Shown piece by piece: positions 25,980 through 33,786 of a stretch of DNA of 42,797 bases; position 1 is the first letter of the stretch; the number at the start of each line of letters is the position of its first letter. The stretch covers positions 1 through 42,797 of the forward strand of contig JAFUYE010000125.1 in NCBI GenBank assembly GCA_017470715.1. Reading direction: 5' to 3'. Made by a program: the position numbers and the translations under genes. The notes beneath the pieces are model-generated. The model saw only the letters and a program-made list of their open reading frames with translations, was not told the origin of the DNA and did no database searches. The stretch comes from Selenomonadaceae bacterium. GTDB taxonomy: Bacteria; Bacillota; Negativicutes; Selenomonadales; Selenomonadaceae.

Positions 25980-26007
25980 AAGGAGTCACTTTCAAGGAGT
26001 CACTTTT
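25980..26007 (+). repeat. 14-base tandem repeat with palindrome
   Basis: AAGGAGTCACTTT occurs twice in tandem (25980 and 25994). The second copy runs into an imperfect dyad, GTCACTTTTAAAAAGTAAC. It resembles a ribosome site that has been duplicated without a start codon. Confidence 0.5.
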
Positions 26008-26088
26008 AAAAAGTAACCAAACAATTTTCGCGCCGCGACGTTATCAAAAATCAAACGTTATAGCCGCGAATCAAAGGAGTTGAAATTT

Positions 26089-26685
26089 TTGCGTCACGAA
26101 TATTTAAAGCTTGTTCCCGAAAATATTTTCGTCACGTTTACGGACATTCATTTTTCGGAGCGGCAAGGCGAAAGTATCACCGTGCACCTTGAACGCCCGA
26201 ACGAAAACGGTTTCGACATTGCCGAATACGTTTTGCCCGTGTGCTACTGCAAAAAGTGCATGGGCTTTACCGAGGACGAAGAATATAAGTTGCGTCGTTT
26301 TGTCGAGAAAAACAGTCCGCTCATTTGGGAGATTGCCCGCGAGGACGGGCAACGTGACGTTGCATCCAATTGGTGTGCCCCGCAGCCGCTTGACGATTTT
26401 AATTCGTCGCCGCCCCAAAACGTGACGCAAAAATTTCTGTTTGATCTGTACGGTTACAAAATTTTTTTCCGGTCGAACGAAAACAATGAACCGATTCATG
26501 TCCACGTTTCCAAAGGCAAGCAATCCGCCGACGCGACAAAAATTTGGTTGCCACCCGAAAGCAATCCCGTCGTGGCGCACAACAATAGTCGCATTCCGCA
26601 AAAAGATTTGATGCGGATTTTAAAATCTGTTGCGCTAAACCGCGAAACAATAGTTACGCGTTGGTACGATTATTTTGGCAGATAA
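26089..26685 (+). CDS. DUF4160 protein with an added N-terminal domain
   Basis: 198 residues. The C-terminal 85 residues match DUF4160: YGYKIFFRSNENNEPIHVHV, KIWLPPESNPVVAHNNSRIP and a final ILKSVALNRETIVTRWYDYF. The first 110 residues have the layout of a DUF2442-like partner but I cannot assign them; they contain CYCKKC, a possible metal site. DUF4160 and DUF2442 genes are often adjacent and toxin-antitoxin-like, so a fusion is possible. TTG at 26089 is 9 bases from AAAGGAG; the in-frame TTG at 26080 touches it and is unlikely. Confidence 0.7.
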   Translation: MRHEYLKLVPENIFVTFTDIHFSERQGESITVHLERPNENGFDIAEYVLPVCYCKKCMGFTEDEEYKLRRFVEKNSPLIWEIAREDGQRDVASNWCAPQPLDDFNSSPPQNVTQKFLFDLYGYKIFFRSNENNEPIHVHVSKGKQSADATKIWLPPESNPVVAHNNSRIPQKDLMRILKSVALNRETIVTRWYDYFGR

Positions 26686-26706
26686 ATTTTTATGGAGGTA
26701 TAAATC

Positions 26707-27702
26707 ATGAGCGAAATTGTTTTGCATTACACGCGAGCGAATCACGTCGAAAATATTCATCGCGGAGACGTTGCGGTTGTAAACTGCGCGGGCGAAGTCG
26801 TTGCGTCTGTCGGAAATCCAAATTTACCTATGTTTTGGCGCAGTGCGGCGAAACCGTTTCAAGCGTTACCGTTCGTCAAAAACGGCGGTCTCGAAAAATA
26901 TTCGATAACCGACGAAGAACTTGCGCTTTTGGTGTCCAGTCACAGCGGCGAAGAAAATCACGTGGCACTTGTCCGAAATATTTTGTCGAAACTCGGTCTT
27001 GATGAATCTGTTTTGGACTGCGGCGTCGTGCGTCCGATGAGCGGCAAGGCGTTCAAAAAAATTATCGCGGCGGGTGAAAAAGTTTTGCCCGTGCACAATC
27101 CCTGCTCAGGAAAACATTCGCAAATTATCGCGCTGGCAATGATGCTCGGAATTCCTTACGAAGGTTACACTCAACCCGAACACGAAGCGCAGAAAATTAT
27201 TTTCCGTCATGTGGCAATGGCGTCGAAAATGCCCGAAGACAAACTCGAAATCGGTATCGACGGTTGCGGCGTGCCCGTGTTTTACCTGCCGATTTACAAC
27301 ATGTCGCTTGCCTACGCTCGACTTTCCACGCCGACGAAAGGCGATTGGGGCGAATACGAACTTGCCGCGACGAAAATTCGTGACGCAATGAGCAAATATC
27401 CGCAAGTTCTTTCCGGCACGGGACGAATCGATTTGGCTGTTTCGCAAGTCACCAACGGCAGAATTATTGCGAAAATCGGCGCGGACGCGGTTTATTGTCT
27501 TGCGGTCAAAGATGGCGACCTTGGTATCACGTTCAAAATTGAGGACGGAAGTTACGCCGCTGTTACGCCAATGACAATCGCCGTGCTGAAAAAATTCGAC
27601 TTGCTCACCAAAGACGAAGCCGCCGAACTTGAAAAAATTTTCCCGCCCGTTCTGAAAAATCATCGCGGTGACGTTATAGGGACGATTGAATCGGTTTTCT
27701 GA
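26707..27702 (+). CDS. L-asparaginase, PF06089 (thermolabile asparaginase II) family
   Basis: Hydrolyses asparagine to aspartate and ammonia. 331 residues, cytoplasmic. The serine-rich motifs are clear: WRSAAKPFQALPF near residue 44, LLVSSHSGEENHV near 76, HNPCSGKHSQIIALA near 131 and GIDGCGVPVFYLP near 183. This family is related in fold to beta-lactamase-like enzymes and not to the classical asparaginase at 30746-31735, so the window has two unrelated enzymes for one reaction. GGAGG lies 7 bases before the ATG. Confidence 0.9.
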   Translation: MSEIVLHYTRANHVENIHRGDVAVVNCAGEVVASVGNPNLPMFWRSAAKPFQALPFVKNGGLEKYSITDEELALLVSSHSGEENHVALVRNILSKLGLDESVLDCGVVRPMSGKAFKKIIAAGEKVLPVHNPCSGKHSQIIALAMMLGIPYEGYTQPEHEAQKIIFRHVAMASKMPEDKLEIGIDGCGVPVFYLPIYNMSLAYARLSTPTKGDWGEYELAATKIRDAMSKYPQVLSGTGRIDLAVSQVTNGRIIAKIGADAVYCLAVKDGDLGITFKIEDGSYAAVTPMTIAVLKKFDLLTKDEAAELEKIFPPVLKNHRGDVIGTIESVF

Positions 27703-27746
27703 CGGCGAAAAATTTCAACGCGGCTAATCGGTTTTTCGGCGGCTAA

Positions 27747-27775
27747 TTGAAATGTTAATGTATCTATGCTAAAAT
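27747..27775 (+). promoter_or_regulatory. extended -10 promoter of birA
   Basis: TTGAAA (27747-27752), 17-base spacer ending TGC, TAAAAT (27770-27775), 20 bases before the start codon. Confidence 0.65.
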
Positions 27776-27794
27776 TTCATGCGAGGTGTTGAAT

Positions 27795-28763
27795 ATGCGA
27801 AAGACGATTGTTGAAATGTTGAAACGTGCGGGCAATGATTTCATTTCGGGCGAAAGCATCGCCGGCGAACTCAAAATTTCCCGTACCGCTGTCTGGAAGC
27901 ATATCCAAAAACTTCGCGAGCACGGTTACGAAATTTTAAGTCGCGAACGTCGCGGTTACAAACTCAAAGACGCGCCCGATTTACTTTTGCCCAGCGAAAT
28001 TCAAATCGGTCTCGACACGCAAATTATCGGCGTCGAAATGCATTACGAACCGTCGGTTGACTCGACGAACCGCGTCGCCAAAGCTCTGGCATATCACGGC
28101 GCACAAGACGGCACGATTGTCGTTGCAGAAGAACAAACCGGCGGCAAAGGTCGCCTTGACAGAAAATATTTTTCGCCACGCGGCAAAGGAATTTGGTTTT
28201 CGGTTATCCTGCGCCCGAATTTTTTGCCGAAGGAAGCCTCGAAAATCACGCTGATGGCAGCCGTCGCCGTCGCCGAGGCAATGACCCGTTTCAATCTTAA
28301 GCCCGAAATCAAATGGCCGAATGATATTTTGTTCGACGGACGAAAACTTGTCGGGATTCTGACCGAAATGACCGGCGAGATGGGAAAAATTTATTATATC
28401 GTTGTCGGCGTCGGGATTAACGTAAACATTAACCGCGAAGATTTTCCCGAAGAAATTCGCGACATTGCCGCAAGTTTGTCCGAAATGAACGGTGAAGAAA
28501 TTTCCCGTGTAAAAATTTTCCGCGCCGTGCTTGAAGAACTCGACAAACTTTATCGCGAAGTCAACGCAAACGGCTTCGGCGAAGTTTTCAAACTCTGGCG
28601 CAAGTACAATGTCACGCTTGACAAAAATATTCGCGTCATTTCGGTTATCGACGGCAACGACTTCACGGGCAAGGCTGTCGACTTGAACGAAGACGGCGCA
28701 CTTGTCGTCGAAACGCCCGATGGTTTGCGAACCGTTTACGCGGGCGACGTTTCAATCAGATAA
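27795..28763 (+). CDS. birA: bifunctional biotin-protein ligase / repressor
   Basis: Activates biotin and attaches it to carboxylase subunits. 322 residues. An N-terminal winged helix-turn-helix (ESIAGELKISRTAVWKHIQK near residue 18) makes it the type that also represses biotin genes. The ligase domain has EEQTGGKGRLDRKYFSP near 112, KWPNDI near 176, and VVGVGINVNI near 201, followed by a C-terminal SH3-like domain. GAGGTG precedes the ATG at 27795. No biotin gene or recognisable biotin operator lies in the window. Confidence 0.96.
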   Translation: MRKTIVEMLKRAGNDFISGESIAGELKISRTAVWKHIQKLREHGYEILSRERRGYKLKDAPDLLLPSEIQIGLDTQIIGVEMHYEPSVDSTNRVAKALAYHGAQDGTIVVAEEQTGGKGRLDRKYFSPRGKGIWFSVILRPNFLPKEASKITLMAAVAVAEAMTRFNLKPEIKWPNDILFDGRKLVGILTEMTGEMGKIYYIVVGVGINVNINREDFPEEIRDIAASLSEMNGEEISRVKIFRAVLEELDKLYREVNANGFGEVFKLWRKYNVTLDKNIRVISVIDGNDFTGKAVDLNEDGALVVETPDGLRTVYAGDVSIR

Positions 28764-28786
28764 TATTTCCCCGATAAAAAAATTTA

Positions 28787-28816
28787 CCGCTCGGCTAATG
28801 TCGGGCGATTTTTTTT
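28787..28816 (+). terminator. birA terminator
   Basis: CCGCTCG (28787-28793) pairs with CGGGCG (28802-28807) with a G-U pair, followed by eight T. Confidence 0.7.
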
Positions 28817-28840
28817 ATTTCAAACTCGTTGCGGTGAATT

Positions 28841-29117
28841 TTCGGCGACGAATTTGCAAATATCACTTACGAAGACGAACGCGGCGTGCCAAAAAATTTA
28901 ATGTTATCGCCCGAACTTCCGGAATAAACATCATGACGGCGCGGGCAAAACAATCATGACGGACTTGATGATTAAATAATTGATTCTGCGCGGACAGCTG
29001 CAACGCGTGTTAATCGTTTGTCCCGCCGCATTTGTCGAACAGTGGCAAGACGAATTGGCGCAAAATTTTCAACTGTGTTTTGAGATTTTGACGGACAGAA
29101 ATTTTTTTAACGCCTGA
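28841..29117 (+). pseudogene. remnant of an SNF2/DEAD-type helicase
   Basis: No intact gene occupies 28764-29314. From 28938 one frame reads GAGKTIMTDLMIK, a stop (28977), then LILRGQLQRVLIVCPAAFVE and QWQDELAQNFQLCFEIL, ending at 29117. This is the Walker A region and the following motif Ia of HepA/SNF2-like helicases (typically GAGKTIMAGLLIKELLxRG, then LIVCPxSLVEQWQDEL). Just upstream, in another frame (28841-28927), YEDERGVPKNLMLSPELPE could be another scrap. Stops and frame changes show that it is dead. Such helicases often belong to phage-defence islands. Confidence 0.6.
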
Positions 29118-29136
29118 TTGACGATTGCAACAAACT

Positions 29137-29171
29137 AAAAGACCGCTTCCAAAATTCGGAGGCGGTCTTTT
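29137..29171. terminator. bidirectional terminator
   Basis: AAAAGACCGCTTCC (29137-29150) is complementary to 29158-29171 apart from one central mismatch; the A/T flanks let it work on both strands. It closes the aspA operon. Confidence 0.85.
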
Positions 29172-29207
29172 GGCGTTCAGAAATTTTTATGCAACGTCAG
29201 CGAAATT

Positions 29208-29313
29208 GCAACGTCACGTTGTCACATCCGAAAAAATTCCAAATTTGATACGCGGCTACAACGTTTGAGTTACGAGCAGTCGCGGCGCGTAATTGGATGC
29301 AACGTCACGTTGC
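29208..29313. repeat. two copies of the palindrome GCAACGTCACGTTGC
   Basis: Copy one (29208-29222) has T as its last base; copy two (29299-29313) is perfect and lies directly after the aspA stop codon. A half copy occurs at 29191-29199. The intervening stretch has nothing else that I recognise. Confidence 0.5.
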
Positions 29314-29314
29314 T

Positions 29315-30703
29315 TCAGTTGGTGATACCGGGATGCGTCATTTTTTCGGGCGACATGTAAACTTTCAGCTGTTCTTCGGTGAGCAAGCCTTTTTCCAAAA
29401 TGATTTCGCGAATCGGGCGACGCGTGGCGTAAGCTTCCTTCGCAAGCATCGAGCATTGTTCGTAACCGAGATGCGGCAACAGAGCCGTGACGACGCCGAC
29501 GGAACTATCGAGCCATTTTTGACATTGTTCGCGGTTCGGTTCCAAGCCCGTCAAAAGTTTGTCGACGAAAGTGCGCGACGCGTTCGCCAAATAATTCATC
29601 GACGAACAGAGATTGTACGCCATAATCGGTTCCATGACGTTCAATTCAAACTGACCGTTTTCGACGCCGAAAGTGACCGCCAAATCGTTGCCTATAACCT
29701 GATAGCACGCCTGATCCATGACTTCGGCGATAACGGGATTGACTTTGCCGGGCATAATCGACGAGCCGGGTTGACGTTTCGGCAAAAACAGTTCGTTCAA
29801 ACCGCAACGGGGACCCGACGCCATAAGACGGAAGTCGTTCGCCATTTTGATAAGGACGAGAGCCGTATTTTTCAACGCGCTGGACACGTCGACAAAACCG
29901 TCCGTGTTGTTCGTTGCGTCGATAATGTTCGTTGAAGTCTCAAAATTTTCACCGGTGATTTCGCGCAATTTCCGAGCAACGATTTTGATATACGCAGGTT
30001 CAGCGTTCAAGCCGGTGCCGACAGCCGTGCCGCCCATGTTAATCAGACGAATGCTGTCAATCGCCCACTCAATGCGGCGGATACTGCGACGAATTGCCGA
30101 CGCATACGAGCCCATTTCCTGACCGAGCGTAATCGGAACAGCGTCCTGCAAGTGAGTACGTCCCATTTTCAAAATGTCTTTGTACTCTTCGGCTTTCTGT
30201 TCGAGAGCGCGTGCAAGGTAATCGAGCGCGTTGGTGACGTTGTGGCTTTTGTACGTCAAGCAAACTTTAATCGCGGTCGGCAAGCTGTCGTTGGTCGATT
30301 GCGCCATGTTCGCGTGATTGTTCGGCGAAATGATGTCGTAGCGTCCTTTTTGCTCACCGATAATTTCGAGCGCACGGTTGCACAAAACTTCATTCATGTT
30401 CATGTTAATCGACGTGCCCGCGCCGCCTTGAATCGGGTCAACGGGGAACTGTTCGATAAACTGCCCGTCGATAATTTCTTCCGCCGCCTGAACAAGCGCG
30501 TTGCCGATTTTGCGATCGAGACGACCTGTTTCCATGTTCGCCTGTGCCGCAGCTTTTTTGACTTTGGCGAGAGATTTAATAAAATCTTCGTCGAGTCGGC
30601 GACCGGTGATTGTGAAGTTTTCGATTGCGCGCATTGTTTGAACGCCGTAATACGCCTCGTCGGGTACTTCGATTTCGCCCAAAAAGTCATGTTCCTTACG
30701 CAT
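29315..30703 (-). CDS. aspA: aspartate ammonia-lyase
   Basis: Splits aspartate into fumarate and ammonia. 462 residues of the fumarase/aspartase superfamily. Motifs: GGAGTSINMNMNEVLCNRAL near residue 93, SPNNHANMAQSTND near 126, GRTHLQDAVPITLGQE near 183 and the signature GSSIMPGKVNP near 316. Aspartase rather than fumarase is supported by the opening MRKEHDFLGE and by the asparaginase and Dcu genes in the same operon. GAGGTG lies 7 bases before the ATG at 30703; a 5-codon longer in-frame start has no ribosome site. It begins 42 bases after the asparaginase gene. Confidence 0.95.
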   Translation of the reverse strand: MRKEHDFLGEIEVPDEAYYGVQTMRAIENFTITGRRLDEDFIKSLAKVKKAAAQANMETGRLDRKIGNALVQAAEEIIDGQFIEQFPVDPIQGGAGTSINMNMNEVLCNRALEIIGEQKGRYDIISPNNHANMAQSTNDSLPTAIKVCLTYKSHNVTNALDYLARALEQKAEEYKDILKMGRTHLQDAVPITLGQEMGSYASAIRRSIRRIEWAIDSIRLINMGGTAVGTGLNAEPAYIKIVARKLREITGENFETSTNIIDATNNTDGFVDVSSALKNTALVLIKMANDFRLMASGPRCGLNELFLPKRQPGSSIMPGKVNPVIAEVMDQACYQVIGNDLAVTFGVENGQFELNVMEPIMAYNLCSSMNYLANASRTFVDKLLTGLEPNREQCQKWLDSSVGVVTALLPHLGYEQCSMLAKEAYATRRPIREIILEKGLLTEEQLKVYMSPEKMTHPGITN

Positions 30704-30745
30704 AATGTAGCACCTCATTTATTGAAAATTTTTTTACTGCCGTTG

Positions 30746-31735
30746 TTAATACTGCTTGAACATGCGCCGGATTTCGGAAAGGTTATTCGTCTTCGTCAGC
30801 GCAAGTTGTAACAAAATTCTTGCCTTCTGCGGGCTCAGGTTATCGCCGTCCAAAAAATTTTTTTCGGCATAAGATTTTTCTGCGGGAATGACCGTGCCGT
30901 TTCCGACGCGTGACGAACGCACAACGACGATATTTTTTGCCGTGGCGCGTGCCAAAGCTTTTTCGGCGTTCACGTGAATTGAGCCGTTGCCGGTGCCCGC
31001 GTAAATTATTCCGTCGACATTTGCATTAATCGCCGCGTCAACAAAAATTTCGTCGTCGCCCGCGTGCCCGTAAATAATTTTCACGAGCGGAAGTTTTTTC
31101 AAGCCCGTCACGTCGAATTCGGAATTGCTTGTGTGTCTGCGCGTCGACGTGCGGTAAAATTCGGGCGTGCCCGCGTTGACGTAACCGAGCAAGCCGAGTT
31201 CAAAATTTTTGAACGTGTTGACCGTCAAAGTGTTTGTTTTGGTAACTTCGCGGGCGGAATTAATTTCGTCATTGAGCGCAACCAAAACGCCTTTGCCGAC
31301 CGAATTTTTATTTGCGGCGACACGAACGGCGTTTAACAAATTCATCGCGCCATCAGAACTGATTGCAGTTGCGGGACGCATTGCACCGGTCAAAACAACG
31401 GGCTTGTCGCCGTGAACGGTCAAGTTCAAAAAATACGCCGTTTCTTCGAGCGTGTCGGTGCCGTGCGTGACAACAATTCCGTCAACGTCGCCGCGTGAAA
31501 AAATTTCGTTGATTCGCGTCGCAAGTTTAAGCCAAATTTCGTCGGTCATGTCTTTGCTGTCGATTGAGCAAATTTGTTCGCCCGTGACGTTTGCAATTTC
31601 GTAAATTTCGGGTACGGCGTTCAACAGTTCGTCAATTTCAATCGCGCCCGCCGTGTAACCCGTCGTTGCCGTCGAAATTTTAGCACGTCCCGCGATTGTG
31701 CCGCCCGTTGCCAAAATTTTTATGTTCGGTTTCAT
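30746..31735 (-). CDS. L-asparaginase, classical type I/II family
   Basis: 329 residues. The two catalytic threonines are in ILATGGTIAG near residue 8 and VVTHGTDTLEETA near 90, with the lysine in VVLTGAMRPA near 115 also present. The sequence is closer to type II (high affinity), but there is no signal peptide, so it should act in the cytoplasm. It starts 6 bases after the Dcu stop codon without a strong ribosome site, so translation is probably coupled. It supplies aspartate to AspA, encoded next. Confidence 0.94.
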   Translation of the reverse strand: MKPNIKILATGGTIAGRAKISTATTGYTAGAIEIDELLNAVPEIYEIANVTGEQICSIDSKDMTDEIWLKLATRINEIFSRGDVDGIVVTHGTDTLEETAYFLNLTVHGDKPVVLTGAMRPATAISSDGAMNLLNAVRVAANKNSVGKGVLVALNDEINSAREVTKTNTLTVNTFKNFELGLLGYVNAGTPEFYRTSTRRHTSNSEFDVTGLKKLPLVKIIYGHAGDDEIFVDAAINANVDGIIYAGTGNGSIHVNAEKALARATAKNIVVVRSSRVGNGTVIPAEKSYAEKNFLDGDNLSPQKARILLQLALTKTNNLSEIRRMFKQY

Positions 31736-31741
31736 GTTCGC

Positions 31742-33067
31742 TCACATAACGATATTCGCCAAAGCCATGCCGACCGCGACGCTGACGATACACGTAATCA
31801 AGCCCGGGATTTGGAAACTGTGATTGAAAACGAATTTGCCGATACGCGTCGTGCCCGTGCGGTCAAATGCGATACCCGCCAAAATCGTCGCGTAAATCGG
31901 GACGAGGAAATAACCGTTGACTGCGGGGAACATACCAACCATTGCCGGCGGAGTAATTCCCAGCGTAATTCCCAGCGGAGCAAGTGCGCCGATTGTTCCC
32001 GCTTGGCTCAAAATAACCGCGCTGAGCAGGAACAAAATTATCGCGAAAATCCACGGATAAGCGGCAATCATGTCCGCCGCGCCAGATTTGATGAATTCCA
32101 AATTGTTGCGCGTCAAAGTGTCGCCCGCCCACGTCAAGCCGAAAATGCAGTAAACACCCATCAAGCCGTTGCGGAAAACCGACTGTTCGATAATCGACGA
32201 AACTTTCACGGAGCAAGCGATAATCATCACGCCCGCCATTGCCATCATGACCATTTCGATACACATAGTCATTGTAAACGAAACCATTTTGCCGCCGAGT
32301 TCAGCCGACGGACGCAATTCGGGGAAAATGCCGAAGATAACGACGATAACCGTTGCCAAAAGATAAATCCAAACTGCGCGTTTCGTGTCGGCGGAAAATT
32401 CCCGATTCGCGGCAATGTTCGCTTTTTCGTTAATCGGAGCCGCTTCGCCGCGTTGAACACGTGCAAGATATTCGGGGTCGTCGGCAAGATCTTTGCCCAT
32501 GCGTGCCGCCCAGAGACAGCCGCACACGACGCCGATTAATGTTGACGGAATGCAGACGATTAAAACGTCAATCAATGTGACGCCTTGCGGTGAAAGTAAA
32601 CCGACAAGCGCAACCGTCGCGGCAGAAATCGGACACGCGGTTATTGCCTGTTGTGACGCGATAACCGACATTGAAATCGGTCTTTCGGGACGAACACCCG
32701 CCTCACGCGCAACCTCGGCGATAACCGGCAAAATTCCGAACGAAATATTGCCCGTGCCGCACATAAATGTAAACACCCAGCTGATAATCGGGGCATAATA
32801 ACTGATTCGATTCGGGTTCCTGCGCAAAAGATTGACGGCAATTTGAATTAAATAATCCATGCCGCCCGAAGCCTGCAACGTTGCCGCGATAACGACGACC
32901 GTCATGATAATCATGATGACATCGATTGCGGGATTGCCGGGCGCGAGCCCGAAGCCGAAAACCAAAATTGCAATGGCGACACCGCTTGACATACCCAAGA
33001 AAATGCCGCCGTAGCGTGCGCCGACAATCAACATTGCCAGCACAACCATAAGCTCAGCCCAAAACAT
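31742..33067 (-). CDS. anaerobic C4-dicarboxylate carrier (DcuA/DcuB family)
   Basis: Exchanges aspartate, fumarate or malate for succinate during fumarate respiration. 441 residues with about 11 membrane segments. Diagnostic segments are FWAELMVVLAMLIVGARYGGIFLG at the start, FGFGLAPGNPAIDVIMIIM near residue 38, FMCGTGNISFGILPVIAEVA near 98 and ASQQAITACPISAATVAL near 132. AAAGGAG lies 8 bases before the ATG at 33067; the frame stays open upstream across the promoter but has no better start. First gene of the Dcu-asparaginase-aspartase operon. Confidence 0.94.
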   Translation of the reverse strand: MFWAELMVVLAMLIVGARYGGIFLGMSSGVAIAILVFGFGLAPGNPAIDVIMIIMTVVVIAATLQASGGMDYLIQIAVNLLRRNPNRISYYAPIISWVFTFMCGTGNISFGILPVIAEVAREAGVRPERPISMSVIASQQAITACPISAATVALVGLLSPQGVTLIDVLIVCIPSTLIGVVCGCLWAARMGKDLADDPEYLARVQRGEAAPINEKANIAANREFSADTKRAVWIYLLATVIVVIFGIFPELRPSAELGGKMVSFTMTMCIEMVMMAMAGVMIIACSVKVSSIIEQSVFRNGLMGVYCIFGLTWAGDTLTRNNLEFIKSGAADMIAAYPWIFAIILFLLSAVILSQAGTIGALAPLGITLGITPPAMVGMFPAVNGYFLVPIYATILAGIAFDRTGTTRIGKFVFNHSFQIPGLITCIVSVAVGMALANIVM

Positions 33068-33116
33068 AAAACCAACTCCTTTCCGTGCTGAAACACGTTC
33101 CGTAAAAATGCGGTTG

Positions 33117-33135
33117 ACTGTATACAAAATACAGT
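33117..33135. promoter_or_regulatory. operator-like dyad in the Dcu leader
   Basis: ACTGTAT (33117-33123) and ATACAGT (33129-33135) form a perfect 7-base dyad with a 5-base centre, between the -10 element and the ribosome site of the Dcu gene. The TGTATAC-like half is of the kind bound by GntR-family repressors; that link is inference. Confidence 0.5.
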
Positions 33136-33150
33136 GATTCAACATGCCCG

Positions 33151-33178
33151 ATTGTAGCACGTGAATAGCGATTGTCAA
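33151..33178 (-). promoter_or_regulatory. promoter of the Dcu-asparaginase-aspA operon
   Basis: A perfect TTGACA (33173-33178), 16-base spacer ending TGC, TACAAT (33151-33156) on the minus strand. Confidence 0.75.
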
Positions 33179-33286
33179 TCTAAAAATATTTTATGGTTAT
33201 CGCTTGAATCATGAATATCACAAATAAACAGCGGCAACCTCACGAAATTTTTTAAACGTGCCGAATAAAATTTGTCAAAAAAAATC

Positions 33287-33314
33287 AGCCCCCGTCATGC
33301 GCGAGGGCTTTTTT
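33287..33314. terminator. bidirectional terminator downstream of the GreA-like gene
   Basis: AGCCCCCG (33287-33294) pairs with CGAGGGCT (33302-33309) with one mismatch; A-run before and T-run after. Confidence 0.75.
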
Positions 33315-33336
33315 GTTGCAAAAATTTCAATGCGCG

Positions 33337-33744
33337 TCATTTGATTTTCAAAATCTTGAAGTTTAGGATGCCTTTCGGTGCCGGAACTTGAATCGTCATG
33401 CCTGCGGTTTTGCCCAAAAGTGCGGCTCCGAGCGGCGACTTGCAGGAAATTTTGTTTTTGTCGGGAGCTGCTCCCGTGGAACCTACAATCATAAAAGTTT
33501 CAGTCAAATCCAGTTCAACGTCGCAAACCGTCACCGTTGAGCCGATAACAATCTTACCTAAATTTGCCGACGGTTTGACGGTTTGACTGTGTGCATTCGA
33601 CAATTCCGCTTCGTGCCAACGGTCGAGATTTTGACGCTTTGAACTGCCGCGATTGTGTTGACCGGGCATAGCTCCGGTCGTGCGGTCTATGTTCGGTTCG
33701 TCGTTGACAAGTGAGCCGTCTTTTTTCAATTTAAATCTTCGCAT
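33337..33744 (-). CDS. GreA/GreB C-terminal domain protein without coiled coil
   Basis: 135 residues. The last 85 match the FKBP-like C-terminal domain of GreA/GreB transcript cleavage factors: GKIVIGSTVTVCDVELDLTE, TFMIVGSTGAAPDKNKIS, SPLGAALLGKTAGMTIQVPA. The N-terminal coiled coil that inserts acidic residues into RNA polymerase is missing. Instead there are about 50 basic, polar residues (MRRFKLKKDGSLVNDE). So it may bind polymerase but cannot cleave, like Rnk or other Gre-like regulators. AAGGAG precedes the ATG. It follows fhs by 42 bases. Confidence 0.85.
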   Translation of the reverse strand: MRRFKLKKDGSLVNDEPNIDRTTGAMPGQHNRGSSKRQNLDRWHEAELSNAHSQTVKPSANLGKIVIGSTVTVCDVELDLTETFMIVGSTGAAPDKNKISCKSPLGAALLGKTAGMTIQVPAPKGILNFKILKIK

Positions 33745-33786
33745 CGCAGAAACTCCTTGAAAAAACCATTCGCTTACGAAGATATT

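Noticed and set aside
28897-29117. An active helicase or defence gene
   Set aside because: Only about 60 codons of helicase-like sequence remain, interrupted by a stop and a frame change, with terminators on both sides.
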